Positions 1-9,754 are shown, counted from the first letter of the stretch. The stretch is 64,000 bases of DNA from Micromonospora sp. FIMYZ51 (GCF_038246755.1 NZ_CP134706.1:310001-374000), one strand, 5' to 3'. Numbers and translations: made by a program. The notes: a model not told the origin generated them from the letters alone.

Positions 1-1504
1 CGTAGAAGTCGCCGCCGACGTCGGCGTCCCCGCCGGTCGGCACGTACTCGGCGGCGAAACCGATGCCCTCCACGACCGGCAGCACCGGTGGGAGCAGCGA
101 CTGTTGCAGGGTCTGCGCCACCCGCCGTCGCTCGGCGTGGATCCGGGCGTTCTCGATCGCCAGCGCGGCCCGCCGGGCCACATCCTCCAGCACCGCGATC
201 TCGTCGGGGTCGTGCCGGTGCCGCAGGTGCCGCCCGACCGCGAGCGTGCCGAGGCGTTGCCCCCGGGCGATCAGCGGCACGGCGAAGCCCTCCATCGGCC
301 CGCCCAGCGGCGTCTGGGTGCCGTTGCGGCTTGCTTCGCGCAGCCGGGACTGGATCGAGTCGGGGCCGGTCTGCCGCAGGGTGGCGTGCAGCTGGGGCAG
401 CATCGACTCGTCCGCGTGACTGGCCGCGGCGAGGCGGAGCCGGCCCCACTCGTCGGTGGTGTGCACCGCGCACCACTGGCCGAGGCGGGGCACCACCAGT
501 TGCGGGATGAGCGCCATGGTCAGCTCCACGTCGAGCGACTGGGCGAGCAGCTCACTGGCCTCGGCGAGGAAGGTCAGCCAGGCCTGCCGACGGACGTCGG
601 CGCGGCGCAGCCGATCGTTCTCCAGGTGCAGCGAGAGCCGCTCGGCCGCCAGCACCGCCAGTGGCCGGGCGTACGCGGTGGGTGCGGCGTCCAACTCCAG
701 TTCCCCGGCGTACGGGCGGTGTACGGCCAGCGGAACCCGGATCAGGTCGTTGCCGGCCCGGGGCTGCCGACCGTACCGGGCGAGCAGTTGGGTGCCCTGC
801 CCGTCCCCACGGTCCAGCCGGATCACGCCCCCGGCGGCGCCGACCATCTCCGCCACCTGCGTGAGCAGACTGGTGGCGAAGTCGGGCAGCGGATCGTCGA
901 CATACGGATCGGGAGTGGTCTGCAACAGCGCACTCATCGCACCTGCGCTGGGACCAGCGGTGTGTCCGCTGTTGTCCGGATCACCGATTGGTGGCCTGAA
1001 ATCGTCGCCGGGCGGGTCGGAGTCGTCCCCGTGCGGCCCGACGTCGTCGCGCTGCCCGTCGCGGTGCCGGCGGTCCAGCCGGAACCACACCCCCTTGCCG
1101 TTGGGCAGGTAGGTCGTGCCCCAGCGACTGGCGAAGTGGTCGACCAGCAGCAGGCCGCGCCCGCGTTCGGCCACCTCGACGATGTCGGTCGCCACGTTGC
1201 GTACGCCGACGGTCAGCTCGTCGACCGGGCCGGCGGCGAAGTCCGAGACGGTCACGGTCAACCCGGCCGGGTCGGCGGTGACCTCGATGTCCAGTTCGGT
1301 GCCGGCGTGCTCGACGGCGTTGGTGGAGAGTTCCGTGGTCAGCAGCAACGCCTCGTTGACCAGCTCATCCAGGTGCGCCTCGGTGAGCACGGAGCGGACG
1401 ACCGCCCGCGCAGCGGCAGGCGTACGGCGGTCGGCGGGCAGCCGGACGCGCCGTACGTGCTCGTCTGGGCCCTTGGTCACGGCGGGCCCCGTCTCCGCCG
1501 ACAC
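1..1504 (-). CDS. SpoIIE-type serine phosphatase with anti-sigma ATPase and GAF domains (partial)
   Basis: The reading frame runs leftwards off the window, so the C-terminus is missing. Read from the GTG at 1504 (GGAGGATACGAGG just upstream), it shows an N-terminal HATPase of the RsbW type (ELVNEALLLTTELSTNAVEH, then RGRGLLLVD and a WGTTYLPNGKGVWF strand), a linker, a GAF domain (about 1060 down to 100), and the start of a PP2C/SpoIIE phosphatase (AAEYVPTGGDADVGGDFY at the left edge). The combination points to a partner-switching regulator that can phosphorylate and dephosphorylate an anti-anti-sigma factor, as OsaC does in Streptomyces. It is divergent from the kinase gene at 1656. The family assignment is firm; the OsaC parallel is inference from the neighbours. 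An in-frame GTG six codons further upstream is possible. Confidence 0.85.
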   Translation of the reverse strand, partial: MSAETGPAVTKGPDEHVRRVRLPADRRTPAAARAVVRSVLTEAHLDELVNEALLLTTELSTNAVEHAGTELDIEVTADPAGLTVTVSDFAAGPVDELTVGVRNVATDIVEVAERGRGLLLVDHFASRWGTTYLPNGKGVWFRLDRRHRDGQRDDVGPHGDDSDPPGDDFRPPIGDPDNSGHTAGPSAGAMSALLQTTPDPYVDDPLPDFATSLLTQVAEMVGAAGGVIRLDRGDGQGTQLLARYGRQPRAGNDLIRVPLAVHRPYAGELELDAAPTAYARPLAVLAAERLSLHLENDRLRRADVRRQAWLTFLAEASELLAQSLDVELTMALIPQLVVPRLGQWCAVHTTDEWGRLRLAAASHADESMLPQLHATLRQTGPDSIQSRLREASRNGTQTPLGGPMEGFAVPLIARGQRLGTLAVGRHLRHRHDPDEIAVLEDVARRAALAIENARIHAERRRVAQTLQQSLLPPVLPVVEGIGFAAEYVPTGGDADVGGDFY

Positions 1505-1655
1505 CCTCGTATCCTCCACCGACACCCGCCCGGTGCCAAGCCGATCACCTGTCGGGTCGGCATCGCGAACGGCGGTGCGGCGTGGCGGTTTCCAGCTCAC
1601 GGGGACAATGATGGGGTGACCGGCGCGAGCCGGTGGACCCTGAGGTGAGCGAGGA

Positions 1656-4600
1656 ATGATGACCACGGCGAAACAGTCGGGGCTGGCGGAGACCTCCGCC
1701 GCCGACCACGAGGCGGTCCTCACCGAGCTGGCGGAGGCGCTGCGGCAGGTCCGGCGCGGCGACCTCAAGGTCAGGCTGCCGCGACGGTCGGGTGCGGCCG
1801 GTGAGGTGGCGGACGCCTTCAACGACGTGGTGTCGCTCCAGGAGCGGCAGCATCTGGACCTGCGCCGGATCAGCCGGATCGTCGGTCGCGACGGCCGGTT
1901 GACCGAGCGGCTGGACGAGGAGGGGCTGGACGGCTCCTGGGCGGAGGGCCAACGGGCGGTCAACTCGCTGATCGACGACCTGGGCCGGCCCACCACGGAG
2001 ATCGCCCGGGTCATCGTCGCGGTCGCGGACGGCGACCTTTCCCAGCACATGGCGCTGGAGATGGACGGCCGTCCGCTGCGCGGCGAGTACCTGCGCATCG
2101 GGCGCACGGTCAACACCATGGTCGACCAGCTCTCGTCCTTCTCCAACGAGGTGACCCGGGTCGCGCGGGAGGTGGGCACCGAGGGCAAGCTCGGCGGCCA
2201 GGCCGACGTACGCGGCGTCGCCGGCACCTGGAAGGACCTCACCGACTCGGTGAACACCATGGCGTCGAACCTCACCGGCCAGGTGCGGTCCATCTCACAG
2301 GTGGCCACGGCGGTGGCCAAGGGCGACCTGAGTCAGAAGATCACGGTGAGCGCCCGGGGTGAGGTGGCCGAGCTGGCCGACACCATGAACTCGCTCACCG
2401 ACACGCTGCGGCTCTTCGCCGAGCAGGTGACCCGGGTGGCCCGGGAGGTGGGCACCGAGGGCAAGCTCGGCGGTCAGGCCGAGGTGCCCAACGTGGCCGG
2501 CACCTGGAAGGACCTGACCGACAGCGTCAACTCGATGGCGTCGAACCTGACCGCCCAGGTGCGCAACATCGCCCAGGTGTCCACGGCGGTGGCCCGGGGC
2601 GACCTGTCGCAGAAGATAACCGTGGCCGCGCAGGGCGAGATCCTCGAACTCAAGGACACCGTCAACACGATGGTGGACCAGTTGTCGTCGTTTGCCGACG
2701 AGGTGACCCGGGTGGCCCGGGAGGTGGGCACCGAAGGCAAGCTCGGCGGCCAGGCCCAGGTCCGCGGGGTCTCCGGGACCTGGCGGGACCTGACCGAGAA
2801 CGTGAACCAGCTCGCCGGAAACCTGACCAGCCAGGTCCGCAACATTTCCCAGGTCTCCACGGCGGTCGCGAAGGGCGACCTGAGCCAGAAGATCACCGTG
2901 GACGCCCGGGGCGAGATGCTGGAGCTGAAGAGCACCGTCAACACGATGGTGGACCAGTTGTCGTCGTTTGCCGACGAGGTGACCCGGGTGGCCCGGGAGG
3001 TGGGCACCGAGGGCAAGCTGGGCGGTCAGGCCCAGGTGACCGGGGTCTCCGGGACCTGGCGGGATCTGACTGACAACGTGAACTCGATGGCGTCGAACCT
3101 GACCAGCCAGGTGCGGAACATCGCCTCGGTCACCACCGCCGTGGCGAAGGGTGATCTGTCGCAGAAGATCACGGTGGATGCTCGGGGTGAGATCCTGGAG
3201 CTGAAGTCGACGGTGAACACGATGGTGGATCAGCTGTCGTCGTTTGCCGACGAGGTGACCCGGGTGGCCCGGGAGGTGGGTACCGAGGGCAAGCTGGGCG
3301 GTCAGGCCCAGGTCCGCGGGGTGGCGGGGACCTGGCGGGACCTCACCGACAACGTCAACTCGATGGCCTCCAACCTCACCGCCCAGGTCCGCAACATCGC
3401 CCAGGTCTCCACGGCGGTGGCGAAGGGTGATCTGTCGCAGAAGATCACGGTGGATGCTCGGGGTGAGATCCTGGAGCTGAAGTCGACGGTGAACACGATG
3501 GTGGATCAGCTGTCGTCGTTTGCCGACGAGGTGACCCGGGTGGCCCGGGAGGTGGGTACCGAGGGCAAGCTCGGCGGTCAGGCGCAGGTCAAGGGGGTCT
3601 CCGGCACCTGGCGGGACCTGACCGACAACGTGAACTCGATGGCGTCGAACCTGACCAGCCAGGTGCGGAACATCGCCTCGGTCACCACCGCGGTCGCGAA
3701 CGGCGACCTGTCGCAGAAGATCACGGTGGACGCGCAGGGCGAGATCCTGGAGCTGAAGAACACCGTAAACACGATGGTGGACCAGTTGTCGTCGTTTGCC
3801 GACGAGGTGACCCGGGTGGCCCGGGAGGTGGGCACCGAGGGCAAGCTCGGCGGTCAGGCGCAGGTCAAGGGGGTCTCCGGCACCTGGCGGGACCTGACCG
3901 AGAACGTCAACCAGCTCGCGTACACCCTGACCACCCAGCTGCGCGCGATCGCCCGGGTCTCGACGTCGGTGACCCGGGGCGACCTCACCCAGCGGATCGC
4001 GGTGAAGGCGCAGGGCGAGGTCGCCGAGCTGAAGGACAACATCAACCAGATGATCGTCACGCTGCGGGAGACCACCCACAAGAACGCGGAGCAGGGCTGG
4101 CTCGACTCCAACCTGGCCCGCATCGGCGGTCTGCTCCAGGGCCAGCGCGATCTCGGCGAGGTCTGCCGCATGATCATGATGGAGGTGACGCCGCTTGTCG
4201 ACGCGCAGCTCGGCGCGTTCTTCCTGGCGGACAACTCCGAGGGGGTGATGCGGCTGCGGTTGACCGCCTCGTACGGCTACGTGTCCCGGGGGCACGACGT
4301 CACCTTCGGACCGGGCGAGGGGCTGGTCGGGCAGACCGCACTCTCCCGGCGCACCATCCGGCTCGCCGCCGTGCCGGACAGTCGGATCACGCTGCGCTCC
4401 GGACTGGCCGACACCCCGCCACAGGACCTGGTCGTGCTGCCCGTCCTCTTCGAGGGCGAGCTGCTCGGGGTGATCGAGTTCGCAAGCGTCACCCCCTTCT
4501 CCGAGCTGCACCTCTCCTTCCTGGAGCGGCTGGTGGCCACCATCGGCATCGCGGTCAACACCATCCAGGCCAACCGGCGTACCGAGGAACTGCTCTCCCA

Positions 4601-6029
4601 GTCCCAGCGGCTGGCGCACGAGTTGCAGGAGCAGTCGGCGGAGTTGCAGCGCACAAACGCCGAGTTGGAGGAGAAGGCCAAGCTGCTCTCCGAGCAGAAG
4701 GCGAACATCGAGACCCAGAACCGGGAGATCGAACTGGCCCGGCTCGGCCTGGAGGACAAGGCCCAGCAGCTCACCCGAGCCTCGGCGTACAAGTCCGAGT
4801 TCCTGGCGAACATGAGCCACGAGCTGCGTACGCCGCTGAACTCGCTGCTGCTGCTGGCCCGGCTGCTCGCCGAGAACTCGGAGCGCAACCTGAGCCCGAA
4901 GCAGATCGAGTTCGCCCGGACGATCCACAGCGCCGGCTCCGACCTGCTCTCGCTGATCGACGACATCCTGGACCTGTCCAAGATCGAGGCGGGCCGGATG
5001 GACGTGGAGCCGACCGAGGTCCGGTTCGCGGAGATCCGCAGCTACGTGGAACAGGCGTTCGCCCCGCAGGCCGACGAGAAGGGCCTGGACTTCCAGGTAC
5101 GCATCAGCAAGGACCTGCCGCTGGCGGTGGTCACCGATGCCCAGCGCCTCCAGCAGATCCTGCGCAACCTGCTGTCGAACGCGGTCAAGTTCACCGACAA
5201 CGGCGCGGTCACGCTGCGTATCGCCCCGGCGCCGGAGCACGCGGTCTTCGACGTACCGGCGCTGACCAACGCCCGGCAGGTGATCGCGTTCACCGTGATC
5301 GACACCGGGATCGGCATCTCCGACGACAAGTTGTCACTGATCTTCGAGGCGTTCCAGCAGGCCGACGGCACCACCAGCCGCCGCTACGGCGGCACCGGGC
5401 TGGGCCTGTCGATCAGCCGGGATCTGGCCCGGCTGATCGGCGGCACGATCACCGTCAGTTCGGCGCCCGGCCAGGGTTCGACCTTCACGCTCTACCTGCC
5501 CAACGTACTGGCGCCGGACGCGGTGGTCGCGCCGGCACCGCCGTCGCCGCAGCGGGCGGGCCTGCCGTCGTCGCTGCTGATGCCGCCGATGGAACTGCTG
5601 CCGGAACGGCCGGCGGCACCGAAGACCCAGCAGCTGGACGGGACCACCGTTTTGATCGTGGACGACGACGTGCGTAACGTCTTCGCCCTGACCAGCGCGC
5701 TGGAACTGCATGGGATGACCGTGCTCTACGCGGACAACGGCAGCGACGGGGTGCGTCTGCTGGCCGAGCACCCGGAGGTGGACATCGTCCTGATGGACGC
5801 CATGATGCCCGACCAGGACGGGTACGAGACGACCCGGCAGATCCGGCGCAACCACCGGTTCGCGGAGTTGCCGATCGTCTTCCTGACCGCCAAGGCGATG
5901 CCCGGTGACCGGGAATCTGCGATAGCGGCCGGGGCCAGCGACTACATCACCAAACCGGTCGACCTGGACGAGCTGATCGAGTTGATGGGCTCCTGGATCA
6001 GCGGCGGCCGCACCGAGGAGGGCTCGTGA
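1656..6029 (+). CDS. osaA: Soluble multi-HAMP hybrid histidine kinase, OsaA/Nik1-like
   Basis: A 1457-residue protein with no transmembrane segment, so a cytoplasmic sensor. Order: tandem HAMP units (about residues 20-805), GAF domain (about 820-970), coiled coil (about 975-1045), HisKA with the phospho-acceptor His1055 in [10 protein letters not shown], HATPase_c (N, G1 and G2 boxes, e.g. DTGIGIS and [13 protein letters not shown]), and a C-terminal receiver domain with phospho-acceptor Asp1381 in [12 protein letters not shown] arrays on a soluble hybrid kinase are typical of fungal group III kinases (Nik1) and of the Streptomyces osmosensor OsaA. The downstream response regulator overlaps by 4 bases. 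ATGs lie at 1656 and 1659 after a GAGG motif. The osa name is by resemblance and context; the domain calls are secure. Confidence 0.88.
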   Translation: MMTTAKQSGLAETSAADHEAVLTELAEALRQVRRGDLKVRLPRRSGAAGEVADAFNDVVSLQERQHLDLRRISRIVGRDGRLTERLDEEGLDGSWAEGQRAVNSLIDDLGRPTTEIARVIVAVADGDLSQHMALEMDGRPLRGEYLRIGRTVNTMVDQLSSFSNEVTRVAREVGTEGKLGGQADVRGVAGTWKDLTDSVNTMASNLTGQVRSISQVATAVAKGDLSQKITVSARGEVAELADTMNSLTDTLRLFAEQVTRVAREVGTEGKLGGQAEVPNVAGTWKDLTDSVNSMASNLTAQVRNIAQVSTAVARGDLSQKITVAAQGEILELKDTVNTMVDQLSSFADEVTRVAREVGTEGKLGGQAQVRGVSGTWRDLTENVNQLAGNLTSQVRNISQVSTAVAKGDLSQKITVDARGEMLELKSTVNTMVDQLSSFADEVTRVAREVGTEGKLGGQAQVTGVSGTWRDLTDNVNSMASNLTSQVRNIASVTTAVAKGDLSQKITVDARGEILELKSTVNTMVDQLSSFADEVTRVAREVGTEGKLGGQAQVRGVAGTWRDLTDNVNSMASNLTAQVRNIAQVSTAVAKGDLSQKITVDARGEILELKSTVNTMVDQLSSFADEVTRVAREVGTEGKLGGQAQVKGVSGTWRDLTDNVNSMASNLTSQVRNIASVTTAVANGDLSQKITVDAQGEILELKNTVNTMVDQLSSFADEVTRVAREVGTEGKLGGQAQVKGVSGTWRDLTENVNQLAYTLTTQLRAIARVSTSVTRGDLTQRIAVKAQGEVAELKDNINQMIVTLRETTHKNAEQGWLDSNLARIGGLLQGQRDLGEVCRMIMMEVTPLVDAQLGAFFLADNSEGVMRLRLTASYGYVSRGHDVTFGPGEGLVGQTALSRRTIRLAAVPDSRITLRSGLADTPPQDLVVLPVLFEGELLGVIEFASVTPFSELHLSFLERLVATIGIAVNTIQANRRTEELLSQSQRLAHELQEQSAELQRTNAELEEKAKLLSEQKANIETQNREIELARLGLEDKAQQLTRASAYKSEFLANMSHELRTPLNSLLLLARLLAENSERNLSPKQIEFARTIHSAGSDLLSLIDDILDLSKIEAGRMDVEPTEVRFAEIRSYVEQAFAPQADEKGLDFQVRISKDLPLAVVTDAQRLQQILRNLLSNAVKFTDNGAVTLRIAPAPEHAVFDVPALTNARQVIAFTVIDTGIGISDDKLSLIFEAFQQADGTTSRRYGGTGLGLSISRDLARLIGGTITVSSAPGQGSTFTLYLPNVLAPDAVVAPAPPSPQRAGLPSSLLMPPMELLPERPAAPKTQQLDGTTVLIVDDDVRNVFALTSALELHGMTVLYADNGSDGVRLLAEHPEVDIVLMDAMMPDQDGYETTRQIRRNHRFAELPIVFLTAKAMPGDRESAIAAGASDYITKPVDLDELIELMGSWISGGRTEEGS
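2109..4040 (+). repeat. Seven-copy 276-bp tandem repeat encoding HAMP units inside the kinase gene
   Basis: The sequence GTGACCCGGGT that opens each unit occurs at 2151, 2427, 2703, 2979, 3255, 3531 and 3807, exactly 276 bp (92 codons) apart. Each unit encodes [19 protein letters not shown] followed by GTW(R/K)DLT and a [13 protein letters not shown] module. The 155-bp stretch 3141-3295 is identical to 3417-3571, including rarer codons such as GGTGAT and GCTCGG, which suggests a recent duplication or gene conversion. Copy number may vary among strains. Confidence 0.93.
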
Positions 6030-6586
6030 CGCAGGTGGCGAAGGCGCTGCTGGTGGATGACCGCCGGGAGAACCTGATGGCGCTGGAGGCGATCCTGCAA
6101 GGGTTGCCGGTGCAGTCGGTCGCGGTGGAGAGCGGCGAAGCCGCGCTGAAGCAGTTGCTTGTCGACGACTTCGCGGTGATCCTGCTGGACGCCCAGATGC
6201 CGGACATGGACGGCTTCGAGACGGCCAGTCACATCAAGCGGCGGGAGCGTACCCGGCACGTACCGATCATCTTCCTGACCGCTGCGGACCGGGACGCCCA
6301 GCTCGCCCTGCGGGGCTACGCGGTCGGCGCGGTGGACTATCTGACCAAGCCGTTCGACCCCTGGGTGCTGCGGGCCAAGGTGTCCGTCTTCGTCGAGCTG
6401 TGGACCAAGACCCGTCAGTTGGCGGCCCAGTCGGAGATGGTGCGGGAACGCGACGCCCAGTGGCGGTTGCTCACCGACGCCGTCGACGAGGCCACCACCG
6501 TGCTGCGTACCGCCGAGGAAACCCCGGACGCCGTCACCCGCGCGCTGAATCTCCTCGAACAGGCCCGCTGGGGCACGACCTCCTGA
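6026..6586 (+). CDS. osaB: Response regulator with C-terminal coiled coil, OsaB-like
   Basis: A 186-residue protein: receiver domain at residues 4-122 with acidic pocket (VDD), phospho-acceptor Asp55 in ILLDAQMPDMDG, the switch Thr in FLTAAD and Lys in YLTKPFDP, followed by an amphipathic helical tail (about 125-186) rich in Q, E and R. There is no DNA-binding domain, so output is probably through protein contacts. Its GTG start overlaps the kinase stop (GTGA), giving translational coupling and marking it as the kinase's partner. A receiver plus coiled coil is the architecture described for Streptomyces OsaB. The receiver call is certain; the name is inferred. Confidence 0.86.
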   Translation: MTQVAKALLVDDRRENLMALEAILQGLPVQSVAVESGEAALKQLLVDDFAVILLDAQMPDMDGFETASHIKRRERTRHVPIIFLTAADRDAQLALRGYAVGAVDYLTKPFDPWVLRAKVSVFVELWTKTRQLAAQSEMVRERDAQWRLLTDAVDEATTVLRTAEETPDAVTRALNLLEQARWGTTS

Positions 6587-6600
6587 CCGTGGTCAGGAGG
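6579..6600. terminator. Bidirectional hairpin containing both stop codons
   Basis: CCTCCTGACC and GGTCAGGAGG form a 10-bp perfect stem around a 2-base centre (in practice about 9 bp with a 4-base loop). The stop codon of the response regulator (6584-6586) and that of the convergent STAS gene (6593-6595) both lie in the stem, so a single hairpin can end both transcripts. Confidence 0.7.
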
Positions 6601-6928
6601 CGGGGGCGTCGTTGCGGATCATCAGGGCGCTGCGCAGACCGGTGATGTCCAGGACCCGCAGCAGGAAATCGCCGACGTTGGTCAGCAGAAGCAGGCTCTG
6701 CGCGTGGCTGGCCTTGCGGCTGAGGACCACAAGCGTGCCGAGCCCCTGCGAGTCGCAGAAGGTGACCCCGCCGAGATCGAGCACGATCCGGGGCGGCGCC
6801 TCGGCGAGTACTTCATTGACAACTGTCGACAGCTGGGCGGCCGTGAGCATGTCGATCTCACCGGCGAGGCGCAGTACTGCTTCGTCGCCCGTCCGGTGTA
6901 CGGTGATGGACAGTTCGGCACGATCCAC
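6593..6928 (-). CDS. STAS-domain anti-anti-sigma factor
   Basis: A 111-residue single-domain STAS protein. It has the family's beta-alpha fold and the conserved phosphorylatable serine in VTFCDSQGLGTLV (about residue 58), followed by LLLLTNVGDFLLRVLDITGL. Proteins of this kind bind and inactivate an anti-sigma kinase when unphosphorylated. The ATPase/phosphatase at 1-1504 is a plausible partner. The gene is convergent with the response regulator and shares its terminator. The GTG start lies six bases from a TAGGCT box with no Shine-Dalgarno sequence, suggesting a leaderless transcript. No sigma-factor gene is visible in the window. Confidence 0.9.
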   Translation of the reverse strand: MDRAELSITVHRTGDEAVLRLAGEIDMLTAAQLSTVVNEVLAEAPPRIVLDLGGVTFCDSQGLGTLVVLSRKASHAQSLLLLTNVGDFLLRVLDITGLRSALMIRNDAPAS

Positions 6929-6934
6929 CCGGCC

Positions 6935-6940
6935 AGCCTA
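6935..6940 (-). promoter_or_regulatory. Candidate -10 box of a leaderless STAS transcript
   Basis: TAGGCT on the minus strand lies six bases before the GTG at 6928. No ribosome-binding motif lies between them. The same box, followed by the same GGCCGG, precedes the gene at 54823. Confidence 0.5.
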
Positions 6941-7066
6941 TCGCGATCTCGCACGCCTGGCCTGTTGAGGCAGGCCGTCGTCCGCCGGTGCGCCGAGGTG
7001 AGCCCGGTAACCCTGATCCGGGGTGCCTGCTGATCCGCCGGCAGGCGCTGACACAATGGCGACATC

Positions 7067-8404
7067 GTGACCGAGGTGTTTTCCGCCGGATCCGACCGTT
7101 ACCCGGTCGACGCGCCGGCCTCAGCGGCCCTGTTCGACCGCGCTCGCGCCATCGTGCCGGGCGGGGTGAATTCCCCTGTCCGCGCCTTCCAGGCGGTCGG
7201 CGGCACACCACGCTTCATGGTCCGGGGCGAGGGTGCCTGGCTCCACGACGCCGACGGGCGGCGCTACGTCGACCTGGTCTGCTCCTGGGGTCCGCTGATT
7301 CTCGGCCACGCGCACCCCGAGGTGGTCGCGGCCGTGCAGGACGCCGCCGCGCGGGGCACCAGCTTCGGTACGCCCACGCCCGGCGAGGTCGAGTTGGCCG
7401 CCGAGATCGTCGAACGCACGCCGGTGGAGCAGGTTCGGCTGGTCAACTCCGGCACCGAGGCGACCATGTCGGCGATCCGGCTGGCCCGGGGGTACACCGG
7501 CCGTTCGAAGATCATCAAGTTCGCCGGCTGCTACCACGGCCACGTGGACGCGCTGCTCGCCTCCGCCGGCTCCGGCGTGGCCACCCTCGGCCTGCCGGAC
7601 TCGCCGGGTGTGACCGGGGCGGCGGCCAGCGAGACCATCGTGCTGCCGTACAACGACCTCGTGGCCGTCGAGGAGGCGTTCGCCGCCGAGGGCCGGCACA
7701 TCGCCGCGGTGATCACCGAGGCGGCGCCGGGCAACATGGGCGTGGTGGCTCCCCGCAACGGATTCAACGGCGAGCTGGCCCGGATCGCCCACGCGCACGG
7801 TGCGCTGCTCATCGTCGACGAGGTGATGACCGGCTTCCGGGTGTCCCGCTCGGGCTGGCAGGGCCTCGATCCGGTCGACGCGGACCTGTGGACGTACGGC
7901 AAGGTGATGGGTGGCGGGCTGCCCGCCGCGGCCTTCGGCGGGCGAGCGGAGATCATGTCGCGGCTGGCCCCCGCCGGCCCGGTCTACCAGGCCGGCACGC
8001 TCTCCGGAAACCCGCTGGCCTGCGCGGCCGGCCTGACCACGCTGCGACTGGCCGACGACGCGCTCTACCGCCGGCTGGACGAGACGGCCACCGTCGTGGG
8101 CAAGCTCGCCACCGACGCGCTGACCGCCGCCGGTGTCCCGCACCGGCTGTCGTACGCGGGCAGCATGTTCTCGATCTTCTTCACCGACGCCGACGTGGTC
8201 GACTACGACAGCGCCCGCACCCAGCAGGTGCCCGCGTTCAAGGCGTTCTTCCACGCGATGCTCGCCGCCGGGGTGTACCTCCCGCCGAGCGCGTTCGAGT
8301 CCTGGTTCGTGTCGGCAGCGATCGACGACGCTGCCCTGGAACAGATCGCCGCCGCCCTGCCGGCGGCGGCCGAGGCGGCGGCAGCAGCAAGTACAGGGGG
8401 GTAG
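7067..8404 (+). CDS. hemL: Glutamate-1-semialdehyde 2,1-aminomutase
   Basis: A 445-residue PLP enzyme that converts glutamate-1-semialdehyde to 5-aminolevulinate, the committed C5-route precursor of haem. Family landmarks are [11 protein letters not shown] near the N-terminus, [20 protein letters not shown], the cofactor aspartate in [12 protein letters not shown], and the PLP-binding Lys279 in [11 protein letters not shown]. It heads a run of six same-strand genes for cytochrome c maturation, which links haem supply to haem use; mycobacteria keep the same hemL/phosphatase/ccs order (from memory). The GTG start has only a CACAAT box nine bases upstream, so the message may be leaderless. The C-terminus is Ala-rich. 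Confidence 0.95.
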   Translation: MTEVFSAGSDRYPVDAPASAALFDRARAIVPGGVNSPVRAFQAVGGTPRFMVRGEGAWLHDADGRRYVDLVCSWGPLILGHAHPEVVAAVQDAAARGTSFGTPTPGEVELAAEIVERTPVEQVRLVNSGTEATMSAIRLARGYTGRSKIIKFAGCYHGHVDALLASAGSGVATLGLPDSPGVTGAAASETIVLPYNDLVAVEEAFAAEGRHIAAVITEAAPGNMGVVAPRNGFNGELARIAHAHGALLIVDEVMTGFRVSRSGWQGLDPVDADLWTYGKVMGGGLPAAAFGGRAEIMSRLAPAGPVYQAGTLSGNPLACAAGLTTLRLADDALYRRLDETATVVGKLATDALTAAGVPHRLSYAGSMFSIFFTDADVVDYDSARTQQVPAFKAFFHAMLAAGVYLPPSAFESWFVSAAIDDAALEQIAAALPAAAEAAAAASTGG

Positions 8405-8406
8405 CG

Positions 8407-8530
8407 GTGAGCGCGAGGAGTGAGCCGGGTCTGCGAGCCCCGCAGTCGCGAACGAAGGGGACACTGCGGTGAGCGCGAGGAGTGAGCCGGGTCTGCGAGC
8501 CCCGCAGTCGCGAACAAAGGGGACACTGCG
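8407..8530 (+). repeat. Tandem pair of the 62-bp stop-to-start spacer element (family A)
   Basis: Two 62-bp copies, 8407-8468 and 8469-8530, differ at a single base (CGAACG versus CGAACA). Each begins GTGAGCGCGAGGAGTGAGC and ends GACACTGCG, directly followed by a GTG; the second leads into the next gene's start. Each can fold: CGCGA pairs with TCGCG and CTGCG with CGCAG. Related copies lie at 45076, 45857 and 62073, always between the stop of one operon gene and the GTG of the next. Confidence 0.9.
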
Positions 8531-9178
8531 GTGAGCAAGACGGTGGTCCACGTGCTTCGGCACGGCGAGGTGCACAACCCGGACGGCATTCTCTACGGCC
8601 GGTTGCCCGGGTTCCGCCTCAGCGAGTTGGGTGTCCAGATGGCCAAGGCCGCCGCGCAGGGGCTCGCCGACCGCGAGGTCGTGCACGTGGTGGCCAGTCC
8701 CCTGGAGCGCGCCCAGCAGACCGCCGAACCCATCGCCGCCCAGTTCGGGCTGCCCGTCGGGGTGGACGAGCGACTGATCGAGAGCGCCAACTGGTTCGAA
8801 GGCAAGAAGGTCTCGCCCGGCGACGGCTCCTTCCGCGACCCGCGCAACTGGTGGGTGCTCCGCGACCCGGTCACCCCCTCCTGGGGTGAGGCGTACCGGG
8901 TGATCGCCGAGCGGATGTTCGCCGCCCTGCACGCCGCCCGGGTCGCCGCCGAGGGCCGCGAGGCGGTGCTCGTCTCGCACCAGTTGCCGATCTGGACGCT
9001 GCGTCGGCACGTCGAGCGCAAGCGGCTCTGGCACGACCCGCGTCGCCGGCAGTGCGGGCTGGCCTCGCTCACCACCTTCCACTTCGACGGCGCCAAGGTC
9101 GTCGGCATCGGCTACTCCGAACCGGCCGCGCATCTGGTGGCGATGTCACCCACCGCCCGGACGGCCAAGGGGGCTTGA
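8531..9178 (+). CDS. Histidine phosphatase family protein (phosphoglycerate mutase-like)
   Basis: A 215-residue branch-1 histidine phosphatase. The catalytic motif RHGE is at residues 10-13, so His11 is the phospho-acceptor; the second conserved elements are ASPLERAQQTAEPIA and the histidine in EAVLVSHQLPIW. The substrate cannot be read from sequence. The gene sits between hemL and the thioredoxin-like gene, a position shared with mycobacteria, so a role linked to haem or cytochrome assembly is possible but unproven. The GTG start comes directly after the repeated spacer element; the stop abuts the next ATG. Confidence 0.88.
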   Translation: MSKTVVHVLRHGEVHNPDGILYGRLPGFRLSELGVQMAKAAAQGLADREVVHVVASPLERAQQTAEPIAAQFGLPVGVDERLIESANWFEGKKVSPGDGSFRDPRNWWVLRDPVTPSWGEAYRVIAERMFAALHAARVAAEGREAVLVSHQLPIWTLRRHVERKRLWHDPRRRQCGLASLTTFHFDGAKVVGIGYSEPAAHLVAMSPTARTAKGA

Positions 9179-9754
9179 ATGGTGCCCCGGAAACTGGCCG
9201 CCGGTCTGGCCGCCGCTGCGACCGTGACCGCCCTGCTGACCGGCTGCCTGCCCGGCGGCGGTAAGCCGGAGTGCGACAGCGAGGGCGGCATCGTGCAGTG
9301 CGCCCCGGACCAACGCTCCGCCGCTCCCAAGATCAGCGGTGAGCTGCTCAAGGGCGGCGCGTACGACGTGGCCGACCAGCGTGGCCAGGTGGTCGTGGTC
9401 AACTTCTGGGGTTCGTGGTGCGCGCCCTGCCGGGCCGAGGCCGACGACCTGGAGAACACCTACCAGGCCACCAAGGACTCCGGGGTGACCTTCCTCGGCA
9501 TCAACGTGCAGGACAGCCGGGACAAGGCGATCGCCTTCGAGGAGGGCCGGGTCAGCTACCCGAGCATCTTCGACCCCGGCAGCCGGCTCGCCCTCGACAT
9601 GGACATCCCGCCGAACACCGTCCCGGCCACCGTCGTCCTCGACCGGGAGGGCCGGATCGCCACCGTGATCCGGGCCGCGGTCCGGCAGGAGGGCCTGCAA
9701 CCAATCGTCGAGCGGATCGCTGCGGAGTCGCCCGCGCCGTCCGGCCCACGCTGA
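9179..9754 (+). CDS. resA: TlpA/ResA-like thioredoxin-fold lipoprotein
   Basis: 191 residues. A lipoprotein signal (MVPRKLAAGL... with lipobox LTGC, Cys about residue 22) places it outside the membrane. The thioredoxin domain carries WCAPC in NFWGSWCAPCRAE, with the cis-proline region in NTVPATVVLDREG. Proteins of this type reduce the haem-binding cysteines of apocytochrome c, taking electrons from CcdA. The next gene is ccdA and overlaps by one base (TGATG), so they are co-translated. TlpA-like and ResA-like names are both used for this family; the role follows from context. Confidence 0.9.
   Translation: MVPRKLAAGLAAAATVTALLTGCLPGGGKPECDSEGGIVQCAPDQRSAAPKISGELLKGGAYDVADQRGQVVVVNFWGSWCAPCRAEADDLENTYQATKDSGVTFLGINVQDSRDKAIAFEEGRVSYPSIFDPGSRLALDMDIPPNTVPATVVLDREGRIATVIRAAVRQEGLQPIVERIAAESPAPSGPR

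Noticed and set aside
104..1648. Long plus-strand open frame at the left edge
   Set aside because: The minus strand reads as HATPase, GAF and SpoIIE domains with a proper GTG and ribosome site; the plus frame has no recognisable domain.
2295..5240. A 981-codon open frame on the minus strand across the kinase gene
   Set aside because: It mirrors the 276-bp HAMP repeats of the plus-strand gene, has His/Arg/Leu-rich repeat-like composition without known domains, and the plus frame has clear motifs throughout.
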